Assembly (NCBI GenBank): GCA_028820995.1
Contig: JAPPHR010000137.1
Coordinates: 1 to 33,207 of the forward strand
Source: Rhodospirillales bacterium
Lineage (GTDB): Bacteria > Pseudomonadota > Alphaproteobacteria > UBA828
Length of the DNA: 33,207 bases
Direction of reading: 5' to 3'
The notes beneath the pieces were generated by a model that was not told the origin of the DNA, made no database searches, and worked only from the letters and a program-made list of their open reading frames with translations. Position numbers and translations under genes: made by a program. This document shows, piece after piece, positions 17,106 through 25,336 of this stretch (position 1 is the stretch's first letter; every line of letters starts with the position of its first letter).

Positions 17106-17379
17106 ACGCCGAGTCGGCCCGTCCGGGCTTCACATTGTGGGTGCTGCGCTATGTTCCCCCACAGTATTTCTCTCGGACGAACGCACTTCGACGCATAAAG
17201 TGATCAACATATAGTAACGAGTGGAGCGAATATACTACGATATATTGTAAGTATTAGTAACGAAAGGCGATGACACACGGCCCCGAACATTGTCTTGTGC
17301 GTGCAGCATCATTGCCATTCTCGCGGTCCGCGCAGTAGAATGAAATAGCAACGTCTGCCTCCAACGGGTTCTCCACACA
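17106..17379. other. AT-rich intergenic control region before pcm
   Basis: This 274-bp gap has no credible gene. Just after the ABC-like gene, GCCCG-TC-CGGGC (17117-17128) could be a weak terminator. Between about 17150 and 17290 the DNA turns AT-rich. There, TAGTAACGA occurs twice (17211 and 17254), exactly 43 bp apart, and the DNA between holds a near-perfect dyad at 17231-17253 (outer arms ATACT/AGTAT, inner core ACGATATATTGT). TATAGT (17209) and TATACT (17230) resemble -10 boxes, without clear -35 partners. It looks like a promoter-operator region, possibly for pcm-rhodanese-tolC, though the pcm start is over 100 bp downstream. Confidence 0.5.
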
Positions 17380-18036
17380 ATGACCGACCACGCCACCGCC
17401 CGCCGCAATATGGTTTCGGGCCAGATCATGACCAACCGCGTCACCGACGAGCGGTTGATCGAGGCGATGGAGGAAATTCCGCGCGAGCGCTTCGTCCCGC
17501 ATGCCAAGCGGGCCGTCGCTTACGTGGACGAGGACGTGGAGATCGCGTCCGGCCGCTATCTGATGGAGCCCATGGTGCTGGCACGGCTGGTGCAGGAGGC
17601 CGGCATCGGGGCCGACGACGTGGTTCTCGATGTCGGCTGCGGCACGGGATACGCGACGGCCGTCATGTCCCGCCTCGCCGGTACCGTGGTTGCACTGGAT
17701 GTCGACGGATCGCTCGCCGCGGAGGCGGAGCGCACGCTGAGCGGGGTGGATGCCGACAACGCGATCGTGGTGACCGGTCCGCTCGCCGAGGGCTACGCCC
17801 GCCAGGCGCCTTACGACGTGATCCTGTTGAGCGGAGCGGTCGATCACCTGCCGCATGCGCTGACGGATCAGCTGGCCGAGGGCGGCAGGATCGTCGGCGT
17901 TCTGCGCGAGCCCGGCAGGGTGGGTCAGGCGACACTCTGGGCGCGGCATCGCGGCGCGCTATCGAGCCGGAGCCTGTTCGAGGCGTCGCTTCCGCCGCTT
18001 CCGGGCATCGCTCGCCCCGTGCGCTTCGAGTTCTAG
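17380..18036 (+). CDS. Protein-L-isoaspartate O-methyltransferase family protein
   Basis: This 218-aa class I SAM methyltransferase belongs to the Pcm family, which repairs isoaspartyl residues in aged proteins. The N-terminal ARRNMVSGQIMTNRVTDERLIEAMEEIPRERFVP is the family's opening segment, and VLDVGCGTGYATAVMSRLAG near residue 84-103 is the SAM-binding loop. The region equivalent to the active-site loop reads YLMEPMVLARLVQ instead of the usual ISxPYxVA, as in the alphaproteobacterial branch that sits before tolC; repair activity in that branch is less certain. The rhodanese gene begins four bases after its stop and tolC follows, an order kept in many Rhodospirillales-like genomes. Confidence 0.88.
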   Translation: MTDHATARRNMVSGQIMTNRVTDERLIEAMEEIPRERFVPHAKRAVAYVDEDVEIASGRYLMEPMVLARLVQEAGIGADDVVLDVGCGTGYATAVMSRLAGTVVALDVDGSLAAEAERTLSGVDADNAIVVTGPLAEGYARQAPYDVILLSGAVDHLPHALTDQLAEGGRIVGVLREPGRVGQATLWARHRGALSSRSLFEASLPPLPGIARPVRFEF

Positions 18037-18040
18037 CGCT

Positions 18041-18370
18041 ATGGACGGGGAGGTGCCGGCGCTTTCGGTCGGGGACTTCGCGGCGCTCCGCGCGAGCCAG
18101 GGAGAGTACGCGCTGCTCGACGTGCGCGAGCCCTGGGAGGTGGCGCTCGGCGCGCTGCCCGAGGCGATGACCATCCCCATGAACGAGTTGCCCGACCGGC
18201 TCGAAACGCTGCCGGCGGACCGCCCGCTGGTGGTGCTGTGCCACCACGGCCAACGCAGCGGTCATGTCACGGCGTGGCTCAGGCGGCTCGGCTACGACAA
18301 TGCGGTCAATCTGGAAGGCGGTATCGACGCATGGGCGCGAACGGTCGATCCCGCCATGCCGACCTACTGA
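18041..18370 (+). CDS. Rhodanese-like sulfurtransferase
   Basis: This 109-aa single-domain rhodanese has the persulfide-forming cysteine in VVLCHHGQRSGHV, plus the flanking family signatures YALLDVREPWEVALG and GYDNAVNLEGGIDAW. It would carry sulfane sulfur in the cytosol (GlpE-like size). It lies between pcm and tolC with gaps of four and 12 bases, so it is in the same operon. The reason for the association with outer-membrane efflux is not known. Confidence 0.92.
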   Translation: MDGEVPALSVGDFAALRASQGEYALLDVREPWEVALGALPEAMTIPMNELPDRLETLPADRPLVVLCHHGQRSGHVTAWLRRLGYDNAVNLEGGIDAWARTVDPAMPTY

Positions 18371-18382
18371 AGGGAGCGGCCC

Positions 18383-19783
18383 ATGATTCGCGATCGACGG
18401 CGCATCACGATTGGCAGGACGGCGTTCCTCGCGCTGCTTGCGGGGCTCCTTGTCGGCACGTCCGCGCAGTTCCAGGGCGCCGTCGCACAGACCCTGGAGG
18501 AGGCGCTCGTCCTCGCCTATCAGAACAATCCGGCCTTGCAGGCCCAGCGTGCTCGCCTGCGGGCGGTGGACGAAGAGGTGCCGGAAGCGCTGGCCGGCTG
18601 GCGTCCCACAATCGAGATCGCGGGGGATGTCGGCGCGCTCTACAGCAACACGGACGGCATGATTCCCAACAGCGGGAGCAGCACGGTCGCCCCCTATGGC
18701 GTGGGCTTCTCGGCCGTCACGCCGCTCTACCAGGGCGGGCGCGTCGCCGCCCAAGTCGAGTCGGCCGAGAACCGGGTCAACGCGGGCCGGGCGCAGCTTC
18801 AGGCGGTCGAGCAGTCGATCCTGCTCGACACGGTGACCGCCTACATGGACGTGCTCCGCTACGGCGCCGAGATCGAGCTCAGCCGCAGCAGCGAGCGCGT
18901 GGTGCGGCGCCAGCTGCAGGCGGCGCAAGACCGGCTCGAGGTCGGCGAGGTGACGCGCACCGATGTGGCTCAGGCCGAGGCCAGGCTCGCGCAGGCGGGC
19001 GCGGAGCGGGTGATGGCGGAGGGCGGCATGATGTCCGCCCGCGCCTTCTTTCGGCAGGTGGTCGGCGCGCCGCCGGGTACGCTCTCCTGGCCGCCGGTTC
19101 CCATGGGCCTGCCGGAGACCGAGGAGGACGCGCTCGCCGCCGCAGCCGGGGGCAACCCGTCGATCGCCGCGTCATCGTTCATCGCGGAGGCGTCGGAGGC
19201 GGAAATCGAAGTGGCCGCATCCGCACTCAGGCCCCAGGTCGCGATCGTGGGCGACGTCCGCCAGCGCTTCGACTCGTCCGACCTCATCGAGTCGAGCACC
19301 GATGCCTCGTTGAAGGCCACCCTGCGGGTGCCGCTCTATCAGGGCGGTGCCGCGAACGCGCGCATCCGCCAGTCGAAGCAGATTTCGGCGCAGCGTCGCC
19401 TCGAGCTCGATCAGACCCGGCGCGCGGTGCAGGAGCAGGTTGCCCATGCCTGGAGGGCTCTCACGTCGGCGCAGGCACAGATCTCCGCGTTCGAGTCTCA
19501 GGTGGCCGCGGCAGCCGTTGCCCTTGACGGCGTCGAGCAGGAGACACGAGTCGGCCTGCGCACGACACTCGATGTGCTGGACGCGGAACAGGAGCATTTC
19601 AAGGCCCAGATCAACCTGGTCCGGGCGCAGCGGGAGGCGATCGTCGCCGCCTATCAGCTGAACGCGGCGGTCGGCGCACTCACGGCGCGGCAACTCGGGC
19701 TCCCGGTCGACCTGTACGACCCCGAGGAACACTACTTGAGCGTGCGCGGGAGTCCTGGCGTGTGGCTATGGTCGGAAGAATGA
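18383..19783 (+). CDS. tolC: TolC family outer membrane protein
   Basis: This 466-aa protein is a trimeric outer-membrane channel of the TolC/OEP family that exports proteins or drugs with type I or RND pumps. The N-terminus has a basic region, a hydrophobic stretch (TAFLALLAGLLVGTSA) and an AVAQT signal-peptidase-like site near residue 36. Two homologous halves follow: the first begins TLEEALVLAYQNNPALQAQRA with TPLYQGGRVAAQVESAENRV, the second has VPLYQGGAANARIRQSKQIS and TTLDVLDAEQEHFKAQINLV. A GGGAG-type ribosome site precedes the ATG. Its place after pcm-rhodanese is typical for alphaproteobacteria. Confidence 0.95.
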   Translation: MIRDRRRITIGRTAFLALLAGLLVGTSAQFQGAVAQTLEEALVLAYQNNPALQAQRARLRAVDEEVPEALAGWRPTIEIAGDVGALYSNTDGMIPNSGSSTVAPYGVGFSAVTPLYQGGRVAAQVESAENRVNAGRAQLQAVEQSILLDTVTAYMDVLRYGAEIELSRSSERVVRRQLQAAQDRLEVGEVTRTDVAQAEARLAQAGAERVMAEGGMMSARAFFRQVVGAPPGTLSWPPVPMGLPETEEDALAAAAGGNPSIAASSFIAEASEAEIEVAASALRPQVAIVGDVRQRFDSSDLIESSTDASLKATLRVPLYQGGAANARIRQSKQISAQRRLELDQTRRAVQEQVAHAWRALTSAQAQISAFESQVAAAAVALDGVEQETRVGLRTTLDVLDAEQEHFKAQINLVRAQREAIVAAYQLNAAVGALTARQLGLPVDLYDPEEHYLSVRGSPGVWLWSEE

Positions 19784-19813
19784 CCGCGACAGACGCGGCG
19801 GAGGAGTGAGCAC

Positions 19814-20410
19814 ATGGAAAAGCCGGCGCTGGCCGATCACCCGATCAACGACACGATGAAGCGGCGCTGGAGCCCGCGCGCGTTTGCGCCGCGCCCGATG
19901 CCGCGCGAGGACATCCTGACCATACTGGAGGCCGCGCGCTGGGCGGCGTCGAGCTTCAACCAGCAGCCCTGGCACTTCCTGGTCGCGACCAGGGACGAGG
20001 AAGAGCGATTCGCGCAGCTGCTCGAATGCCTGGTGCCGGGCAACCAGGTGTGGGCGCGGAACGCGTCGCTGCTCATCCTCACGGTCACCAAGCACACGTT
20101 CGATCACAACAACTCGCCCAACAGCTGCTGCGTCCACGACATCGGCCTCACCGCCTGCCAGCTGGTCCTGCAGGCGACGGAGCTGGGCTACGCTACCCAC
20201 CAGATGGCGGGCATCGAAGCGGACAAGATCCGGGAGACCTACGGCGTGCCCGAGGGTTTCGAGCCTGTGACGGGCATCGCCGTCGGCTATGCCGGGGATC
20301 CGGATACCCTTCCCGACGACCTTCGCGAGATGGAGCTCGGGGCACGGGAGAGGCGCCCGTTCGACGAGTGGGTCTTCGCCGACCGCTGGGGACAGTCCGC
20401 AGGCTTCTGA
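19814..20410 (+). CDS. Nitroreductase family protein
   Basis: This 198-aa FMN-dependent oxidoreductase has the family opening MKRRWSPRAFAPRPMPREDI, the SSFNQQPWHFLVAT segment that contacts FMN, and HDIGLTACQLVLQATELGYATHQMAGIE in the second half, ending with a glycine-rich FMN site (VTGIAVGYAGDP). It would reduce nitroaromatics, quinones or enones with NAD(P)H. A clear GGAGGAG ribosome site precedes the ATG. It is 30 bp after tolC and might be co-transcribed. The substrate is unknown. Confidence 0.92.
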   Translation: MEKPALADHPINDTMKRRWSPRAFAPRPMPREDILTILEAARWAASSFNQQPWHFLVATRDEEERFAQLLECLVPGNQVWARNASLLILTVTKHTFDHNNSPNSCCVHDIGLTACQLVLQATELGYATHQMAGIEADKIRETYGVPEGFEPVTGIAVGYAGDPDTLPDDLREMELGARERRPFDEWVFADRWGQSAGF

Positions 20411-20476
20411 CGGCTCATGCCTGAAGGTTCTCTCGACATCTGAGCGAACTCAGTCAGGTCGCTTTGGGGGCGAACG

Positions 20477-20914
20477 ATGTCCAATTTTCACGTGAGCGTC
20501 GGCGAGCAGGTCACGTTTTCCAAGACCGTCGGCGAGAGCGACGTTTACCTGTTCGCGGGGATCACCGGCGACCTCAACGGTCTCCACGTGAACGAGCATT
20601 ACATGTCCACGACGCCCTATGGGCACCGCATCGCTCACGGCGCCTTGCTGGTGGGATTCATGTCCACGACGTCGACCATGATGATCGCCCGTTGCGCCGA
20701 GCGGGAAGGCGACGAAACGCCCGTTTCGCTCGGCTACGACCGTATTCGCTTCACCGCGCCCGTCTATATCAACGACACCGTGAGCGTGACCTACACGGTT
20801 GTTCGGATCGATGAGGAGCGCCGCCAAGCGTTGTCCGATATCGAAGTCGCCAACCAGCGGGGCGAGACCGTGGCCGTGGCGCAGCACATCATCAAGTGGG
20901 TGCCGCAGGCGTAA
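20477..20914 (+). CDS. MaoC-like dehydratase / (R)-specific enoyl-CoA hydratase family protein
   Basis: This 145-aa single hot-dog protein carries the hydratase-2 signature, FAGITGDLNGLHVNEHYMSTTPYGHRIAHG split over residues 26-56, with the catalytic Asp and His. It would add or remove water at an enoyl-CoA. The length suits a single-domain dimer. GGGGGCGA precedes the ATG at suitable distance. It is followed by the DUF427 gene with 29 bp between; the two may form a small operon. Confidence 0.9.
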   Translation: MSNFHVSVGEQVTFSKTVGESDVYLFAGITGDLNGLHVNEHYMSTTPYGHRIAHGALLVGFMSTTSTMMIARCAEREGDETPVSLGYDRIRFTAPVYINDTVSVTYTVVRIDEERRQALSDIEVANQRGETVAVAQHIIKWVPQA

Positions 20915-20943
20915 GCGGGGAGCAATTCCAGGGAGACCAAGTC

Positions 20944-21228
20944 ATGGAGCGTGCACTCTGGCAGGGGCAGGTCATCGCCGAGTCCGACAGTTACGAGACC
21001 GTCGAAGGCAACGTCTATTTCCCGCCGGGAAGCGTGAACCACGAATTCCTCATGCCGAGCCAGACGACCACCGTTTGCGGCTGGAAAGGCACGGCTCGCT
21101 ACTACTCCATCGAGGTCGGCGGCGCACGCAATGCGGATGCCGCGTGGTATTACCCCGATCCGAAGCCAGCGGCCGAGAACATCCGGGACCACGTCGCTTT
21201 CTGGCGGGGAGTCACGGTCGAGTCCTGA
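20944..21228 (+). CDS. DUF427 domain protein
   Basis: This 94-aa protein has the DUF427 pattern: ALWQGQVIAESDSYETVEGNVYFPP, then TTTVCGWKGTARYYSIEVGG and AAWYYPDPKPAAENIRDHVAFW. DUF427 is a small beta-rich domain of unknown biochemical role. The track extends it to 20896, but the ATG at 20944 follows a GGGAG site and gives the normal domain boundary. It probably shares a transcript with the MaoC gene. No function is claimed. Confidence 0.88.
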   Translation: MERALWQGQVIAESDSYETVEGNVYFPPGSVNHEFLMPSQTTTVCGWKGTARYYSIEVGGARNADAAWYYPDPKPAAENIRDHVAFWRGVTVES

Positions 21229-21297
21229 GCCCGGAGCGCCGTTCGGTCTCGCACGCGTCTCGTACCCGGAGGCGCACAACAGAAGGCAGGAAACCCG

Positions 21298-22587
21298 ATG
21301 CCTCGATACCTGAAGACCGGCATCAGCGATGCCGAAGCGGCGGAGGCGGACGCGAAGGTTCGCCGCGTCGTGGAAGACGCGCTGAACGACATCGCCAAGC
21401 GGGGCGATGCGGCGGTGCGCGAGATGTCGATCAAGTTCGACCGCTGGGAGCGCGAGGATTTCCGGCTGAGCGAGGCGGAGATCGAGGACTGCCTGGGTGC
21501 ACTGACCGGGCAGGACCGCGACGACATCCTCTTCGCACAGGAGCAGATCCGAAACTTCGCCCAGATCCAGCGCGACGCGCTCCAGGACGTCGAGGTCGAA
21601 ACCCTGCCGGGTGTGGTGCTCGGCCACAGGAACATCCCGGTGGGCGCCGTCGGCTGCTATGTGCCGGGCGGCAAGTATCCGCTGCTGGCGTCGGCCCACA
21701 TGTCGGTGGTGACGGCCAAGGTGGCGGGCGTCGAGCGCATCGCGACCTGCGCGCCGCCGTTCGAGGGCAGGCCTGCGCCGGCCATCGTCGCAGCCCAGCA
21801 TCTCGCGGGCGCCGACGAGATCTACGTTCTGGGCGGCATCCAGGCGGTCGGCGCCATGGCGCTCGGCACCGGCAGCATCGAGCCCGTCGACATGCTGGTC
21901 GGCCCCGGCAACGCCTTCGTCGCCGAAGCCAAGCGCCAGCTCTTCGGCCGCGTCGGCATCGACCTGCTGGCCGGCCCCACAGAGACGCTGGTAATCGCAG
22001 ACGAGACCGTGGACGGTGAGCTTTGCGCCGCCGACCTGCTCGGCCAGGCCGAGCACGGCCCGACCTCGCCGGCGACGCTGCTCACCAACTCGGAGAGCCT
22101 GGCTCGGCAGACCATGGCGGAGGTGGAGCGACAGCTAACCATCCTGCCGACGGCCGAGATTGCGGGCCAAGCCTGGCGCGACTACGGCCAGGTGATCGTC
22201 TGCGACACGCTCGACGAGATGGTGGCGGTCGCGGACGAGATCGCTGCCGAGCACGTTCAAGTGATGACCGAGGACCCTGACTGGTTCCTCGAGCGCATGA
22301 CCAACTACGGCGCGCTCTTCCTCGGGCCTCGCACCAATGTCTCATACGGCGACAAGGTGATCGGCACCAACCACACGCTGCCGACACGCAGGGCCGCGCG
22401 CTACACCGGCGGCCTCTGGGTCGGCATGTTCCTCAAGACCTGCACCTACCAGCGGGTGTTGACCGACGAGGCGTCCGCCATGGTGGGCGAGTATTGCTCC
22501 AGGCTCTGCGCCCTCGAAGGCTTCGCCGGGCACAAGGAGCAGGCGGATATCCGCGTTCGCCGCTACGGCGGCAAGAACCTTGCCTGA
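21298..22587 (+). CDS. Histidinol dehydrogenase family protein, HpsN-like (possible sulfopropanediol 3-dehydrogenase)
   Basis: This 429-aa NAD- and zinc-dependent dehydrogenase has the HisD fold. The expected zinc ligands are visible (Gln and His in [10 protein letters not shown], Asp in [11 protein letters not shown], His in FAGHKEQ) and the catalytic pair in AAEHVQV. The central [19 protein letters not shown] differs from the biosynthetic HisD form and resembles paralogues such as HpsN, which oxidises 2,3-dihydroxypropane-1-sulfonate to sulfolactate. There are no other his genes around, while an SDR gene overlaps its 3' end. A catabolic polyol or sulfonate dehydrogenase is therefore more likely than histidine synthesis, but the substrate is not proven. 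GGCAGGA serves as ribosome site. Confidence 0.85.
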   Translation: MPRYLKTGISDAEAAEADAKVRRVVEDALNDIAKRGDAAVREMSIKFDRWEREDFRLSEAEIEDCLGALTGQDRDDILFAQEQIRNFAQIQRDALQDVEVETLPGVVLGHRNIPVGAVGCYVPGGKYPLLASAHMSVVTAKVAGVERIATCAPPFEGRPAPAIVAAQHLAGADEIYVLGGIQAVGAMALGTGSIEPVDMLVGPGNAFVAEAKRQLFGRVGIDLLAGPTETLVIADETVDGELCAADLLGQAEHGPTSPATLLTNSESLARQTMAEVERQLTILPTAEIAGQAWRDYGQVIVCDTLDEMVAVADEIAAEHVQVMTEDPDWFLERMTNYGALFLGPRTNVSYGDKVIGTNHTLPTRRAARYTGGLWVGMFLKTCTYQRVLTDEASAMVGEYCSRLCALEGFAGHKEQADIRVRRYGGKNLA

Positions 22588-23365
22588 TCTCCCTGTCGAG
22601 GGCGCGCTGCCGAAGACGCCGTCCTTCCGTCTCGACGGCAAGCGGGCGCTGGTTACCGGCGCGAGCCGCGGCCTCGGCCGCGCCTGTGCCGCGGCGCTCG
22701 CCGAAGCCGGTGCGCAGGTCGTGCTCGCGGCGCGGGGCCGCGACGGGCTGGAGCAAGTCGCGGGCCAGATCGAAGCGGCAGGCGGCGCTGCGGAGATCCT
22801 GCCTCTCGACATCGCCGACGTGGCGCAGGCCGGGGACGCGCTCGCGGCGCTCGGGCCGGTCGATATCCTCGTCAACAATGCCGGCGGCAACCGCCCCGCC
22901 GCGTTGCTCGACGTGACGGTGGAGGACTTCGACGCGGTCATGGGCATCAACGTGCGCGGCGCCTATTTCTGTGCCCAGGCCGTGGCGCGCGAGATGGTGG
23001 CGGCGGAGAAAGGCGGCGTCATCATCAACATGTCCTCCCAGATGGGGCATGTGGGCGGGCCCAGGCGCACGGTCTACTGCGCCACGAAGCACGCGATCGA
23101 AGGCATGACCAAGGCGATGGCGATGGACCTTGCGCCCCACAACATCCGGGTCAACGCCATCGGTCCGACCTTCATCTCCACGCCGATGACCGTGCCGTTT
23201 CTCGAAGACCCCGCGTTCAAGGAAGATACGCTGAACCGGATCGCGCTCGGCCGCCTCGGTGAAATTACCGACGTGATGGGCGCCGTCGTGTTCCTGGCAA
23301 GCGACGCGGCCAGCCTGATAACCGGCGCGAGTCTGTTGATCGACGGCGGTTGGACGGCTCAATAG
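22580..23365 (+). CDS. Short-chain dehydrogenase/reductase
   Basis: This 261-aa classical SDR has the cofactor motif [15 protein letters not shown] (about residues 21-35), [11 protein letters not shown], the catalytic Ser in NMSSQMG and YCATK with Tyr and Lys near 170. It ends with the usual [10 protein letters not shown]. It would use NAD(P) to oxidise or reduce a hydroxy/keto group. The apparent start is TTG at 22580, overlapping the end of the HpsN-like gene by eight bases; no ATG or GTG exists before the Rossmann motif, so the start is uncertain but coupling is likely. The pair may act in successive steps of one catabolic path. Confidence 0.9.
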   Translation: MPDLPVEGALPKTPSFRLDGKRALVTGASRGLGRACAAALAEAGAQVVLAARGRDGLEQVAGQIEAAGGAAEILPLDIADVAQAGDALAALGPVDILVNNAGGNRPAALLDVTVEDFDAVMGINVRGAYFCAQAVAREMVAAEKGGVIINMSSQMGHVGGPRRTVYCATKHAIEGMTKAMAMDLAPHNIRVNAIGPTFISTPMTVPFLEDPAFKEDTLNRIALGRLGEITDVMGAVVFLASDAASLITGASLLIDGGWTAQ

Positions 23366-23602
23366 ATGCAAATTCAAGAGCCGTTTTGGTCACATGAACG
23401 GCTGGGTATGCCGTTGCACGCATAGGCGTATCGGAACGCCCAAACCGCATTCTTAGCACAGTTATATCGTCTAACATTATACCCCCAAAATTGATTGGTA
23501 TGCCTATAATGAATATCGACGCTTCTGTTGCTTTCAATCGGCAGTATGTCTGCTATAGGGCGTAAAGTTCCCGAATCGCTGGCATTCGACGGAGGTGAGT
23601 TC
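23366..23602. other. AT-rich gene-free stretch after the SDR gene
   Basis: No credible gene is seen. AGCCGTT (23379) and AACGGCT (23397) form a perfect seven-base stem with an 11-base loop, a possible terminator for the HpsN-SDR operon though without a T-run. From about 23400 to 23540 the sequence is much richer in A and T than the host genes, with several -10-like words (TATACC, TATAAT at about 23505). This is the junction zone between host genes and the phage module and could contain a promoter for the small gene at 23603. No obvious attachment-site repeat was found. Confidence 0.45.
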
Positions 23603-23893
23603 ATGGCGAGACGGTCTGTAACCCAGGTCGACGAGGGCACATTGACGAAGGGGCAGCGTCGCAAACTCGATGCTCTGCGGAAATCGGTCGGTGAGGAGAT
23701 CGGTGAGCGCGCGTTCGCAGCCTGGCTTTCCACGCAGCCGAAGCCCGTCATAGAAACGGTGGATCACGACGCCGCGCTGATCGTCGATACGCTCTGGCCC
23801 CTCGTCCGGGAAGGTTCGCTCGCAATTCCGCGCGGTGGGTACCTGCTTCGCCGCGGACGTCATCGACTTATTTGCGAGCCGGTCAGAAAATAG
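23603..23893 (+). CDS. Small protein of unknown function at the phage junction
   Basis: I do not recognise this 96-aa protein. It has a very good ribosome site (GGAGGTGA) before the ATG at 23603; the track's upstream start at 23528 lies in AT-rich non-coding DNA. The first third is basic and helical (LTKGQRRKLDALRKSVGEEIGERAFAAWL). The second part has DAALIVDTLWPLVREGSL and ends IPRGGYLLRRGRHRLICEPVRK, a basic tail that could bind nucleic acid. It stands alone, with an AT-rich gap on its left and 342 bp of gene-poor DNA on its right, then the phage genes. A phage-cargo gene or a regulator is possible; this is only positional inference. Confidence 0.65.
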   Translation: MARRSVTQVDEGTLTKGQRRKLDALRKSVGEEIGERAFAAWLSTQPKPVIETVDHDAALIVDTLWPLVREGSLAIPRGGYLLRRGRHRLICEPVRK

Positions 23894-24235
23894 AGATGCC
23901 GTGCACCAGCCTCCCAATTTCGGGAAGCGCTGAGCGATAGGGATGCTGCCGGCGCGAGATTATCCCGGCCTTGACCGTAAAGTAGTAGCCATGCGCACGG
24001 CCTCGCGTGCGTTCTCAGACTCCGTCCAATACCAACCTCTTCACTCAGTGAGACGGGTCGCGCACAGGAGCAGATAGCAAAGCTGCGCCGTCCACTAAAC
24101 ACCCCGGACCATGGTGCGGTGCACAGGCGATCCGGCGCGAGGCATTGTCCGCGCCATGAACGCTCTGAACGCTTCTTCGCCCACCCGCCACCCCACCCGA
24201 GCCGCGGCTCGTCGCAACCGCGCGCGGAGCGCACG
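23894..24235. other. Gene-poor gap before the phage protease
   Basis: These 342 bases hold no recognisable gene. A 42-codon ORF (24111-24239, MVRCTGDPARGIVRAMNALN...) ends in an ATGA overlap with the protease start and could be a coupling leader or the scrap of a lost upstream phage gene. In related phages the portal and other head genes occupy this place. Confidence 0.4.
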
Positions 24236-25336
24236 ATGAGCGCGCTCGACGGGTGGATCGACATCTGTCGCGCCGGCATCTGGCGCGACATGCAAGGCCA
24301 CGACGTTCGCCTCGACGAGGATCGGCTGGATCGTATCGTTGCCGCGCACGTTGCCGCCGATCCGGCGCCGGTCGTGATCGGCCATCCCGAAACCGACGCG
24401 CCGGCCTACGCCTGGATCGACGGGCTGCGCCGCATCGGCGATCGGCTGCAGGCGACGCTCCGCGACATCGCTCCCTCCTTCCGCGAGGCGGTGGAGGCGG
24501 GACGCTACAGCGGACGCTCGATCGCTCTCCAGGGCGACACGCTGCGCCACGTCGGATTCCTGGGCGGCCGTGCGCCGGCGGTGCCGGGGCTTGCACCGAC
24601 CCGCTTCTCATCCGCGCCCGAGACGGTGGTCGCCTTCACCAGGGATGGCGAAGGGGAGTCCCCGGACGACTCATCCACGGATGACCCCGACTCTCTCCAT
24701 ACCCCGGGGCGGGGAGAGGCCGGAGAGGAAGACTCCGAGGCCAGCGTTGAGGTCGCAGGCACGGAGAGCCGGGCTGCGGAGCAGCCCGGAGCGAGTGCCC
24801 GGCGACTGAGGGATATAGACGAACAAGAGGCTGCGCTCGCGGTGCGGGAAGAGGCGCTCCTGGCGAGGGAGGCGGCCGCCGCGGCAGACGAGCGCCGGCG
24901 GGCGGCGGAGGCAGCGATTGCCCCCCATGTCGAAGCGGGGCGCGTCCTGCCTGCGGAGCGCGCGGCGCTTGTCGCGCTGTTCGCCGCGCTGGGCGACGAC
25001 TCCGGCAGGGGCGCTGCAGGCGAAAACGCCACCATCGCCTTCGCGTCGGCCTCGGGCGGCGCGGCGCGGATGCTGCCCGCCGCCATTCTGGAACGATTCA
25101 TCGAGGGCCTTCCCAGGCGCGTCGACTACCGGACGCTCGCGGGCCGCCCCGTACCCGGCGCATCGGCGCTTACGGGCACTCATGAAGGTGCGGGTGAGGA
25201 CAGCGAGCGGATCGCTGCCGAGGCCCGCACGTTGATCGCGGCGGAGGCGGAGAAGGGCGTGACCCTTACACCCGCCGAAGCCGTCGACCGGGCGCGCGCG
25301 AAGCGCGGCCTCGGCATCGAAGGAGGAACCCAATGA
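24236..25336 (+). CDS. Mu gpI-like phage protease / scaffold
   Basis: This 366-aa protein combines a head-maturation protease with a scaffold, as in phage Mu gpI/gpZ. The N-terminus WIDICRAGIWRDMQG and VVIGHPETDAPAYAWIDGL are strong marks of the Mu-type protease family. The middle (about 135-185) is an acidic low-complexity linker partly encoded by a palindromic repeat. Residues 190-225 form an Ala/Glu/Arg coiled coil (EEALLAREAAAAADERRRAAEAA), the expected scaffold region, and the C-terminus ends LTPAEAVDRARAKRGL. The ATG at 24236 follows GCGGAGCG; the track's upstream start has no coding character. It is the first gene of a packed structural operon, and the next gene overlaps by four bases. 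Confidence 0.88.
   Translation: MSALDGWIDICRAGIWRDMQGHDVRLDEDRLDRIVAAHVAADPAPVVIGHPETDAPAYAWIDGLRRIGDRLQATLRDIAPSFREAVEAGRYSGRSIALQGDTLRHVGFLGGRAPAVPGLAPTRFSSAPETVVAFTRDGEGESPDDSSTDDPDSLHTPGRGEAGEEDSEASVEVAGTESRAAEQPGASARRLRDIDEQEAALAVREEALLAREAAAAADERRRAAEAAIAPHVEAGRVLPAERAALVALFAALGDDSGRGAAGENATIAFASASGGAARMLPAAILERFIEGLPRRVDYRTLAGRPVPGASALTGTHEGAGEDSERIAAEARTLIAAEAEKGVTLTPAEAVDRARAKRGLGIEGGTQ
24693..24718. repeat. Short GC-rich palindrome inside the protease gene
   Basis: CTCTCC (24693) and GGAGAG (24713) enclose CCCCGGGG, in frame within the protease linker. It resembles the larger repeat at 29904-30012, which has CTCTCC ... GGGGCGGAGAGG. It may be a worn copy of the same element. Confidence 0.45.

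Noticed and set aside
21298-22587. Assignment as biosynthetic hisD
   Set aside because: The core motif and gene neighbours fit an HpsN-like paralogue better; no other histidine genes are nearby.
23366-24235. Prophage attachment site attL
   Set aside because: The junction was inspected, but no tRNA 3' end or convincing direct repeat could be paired within the window.
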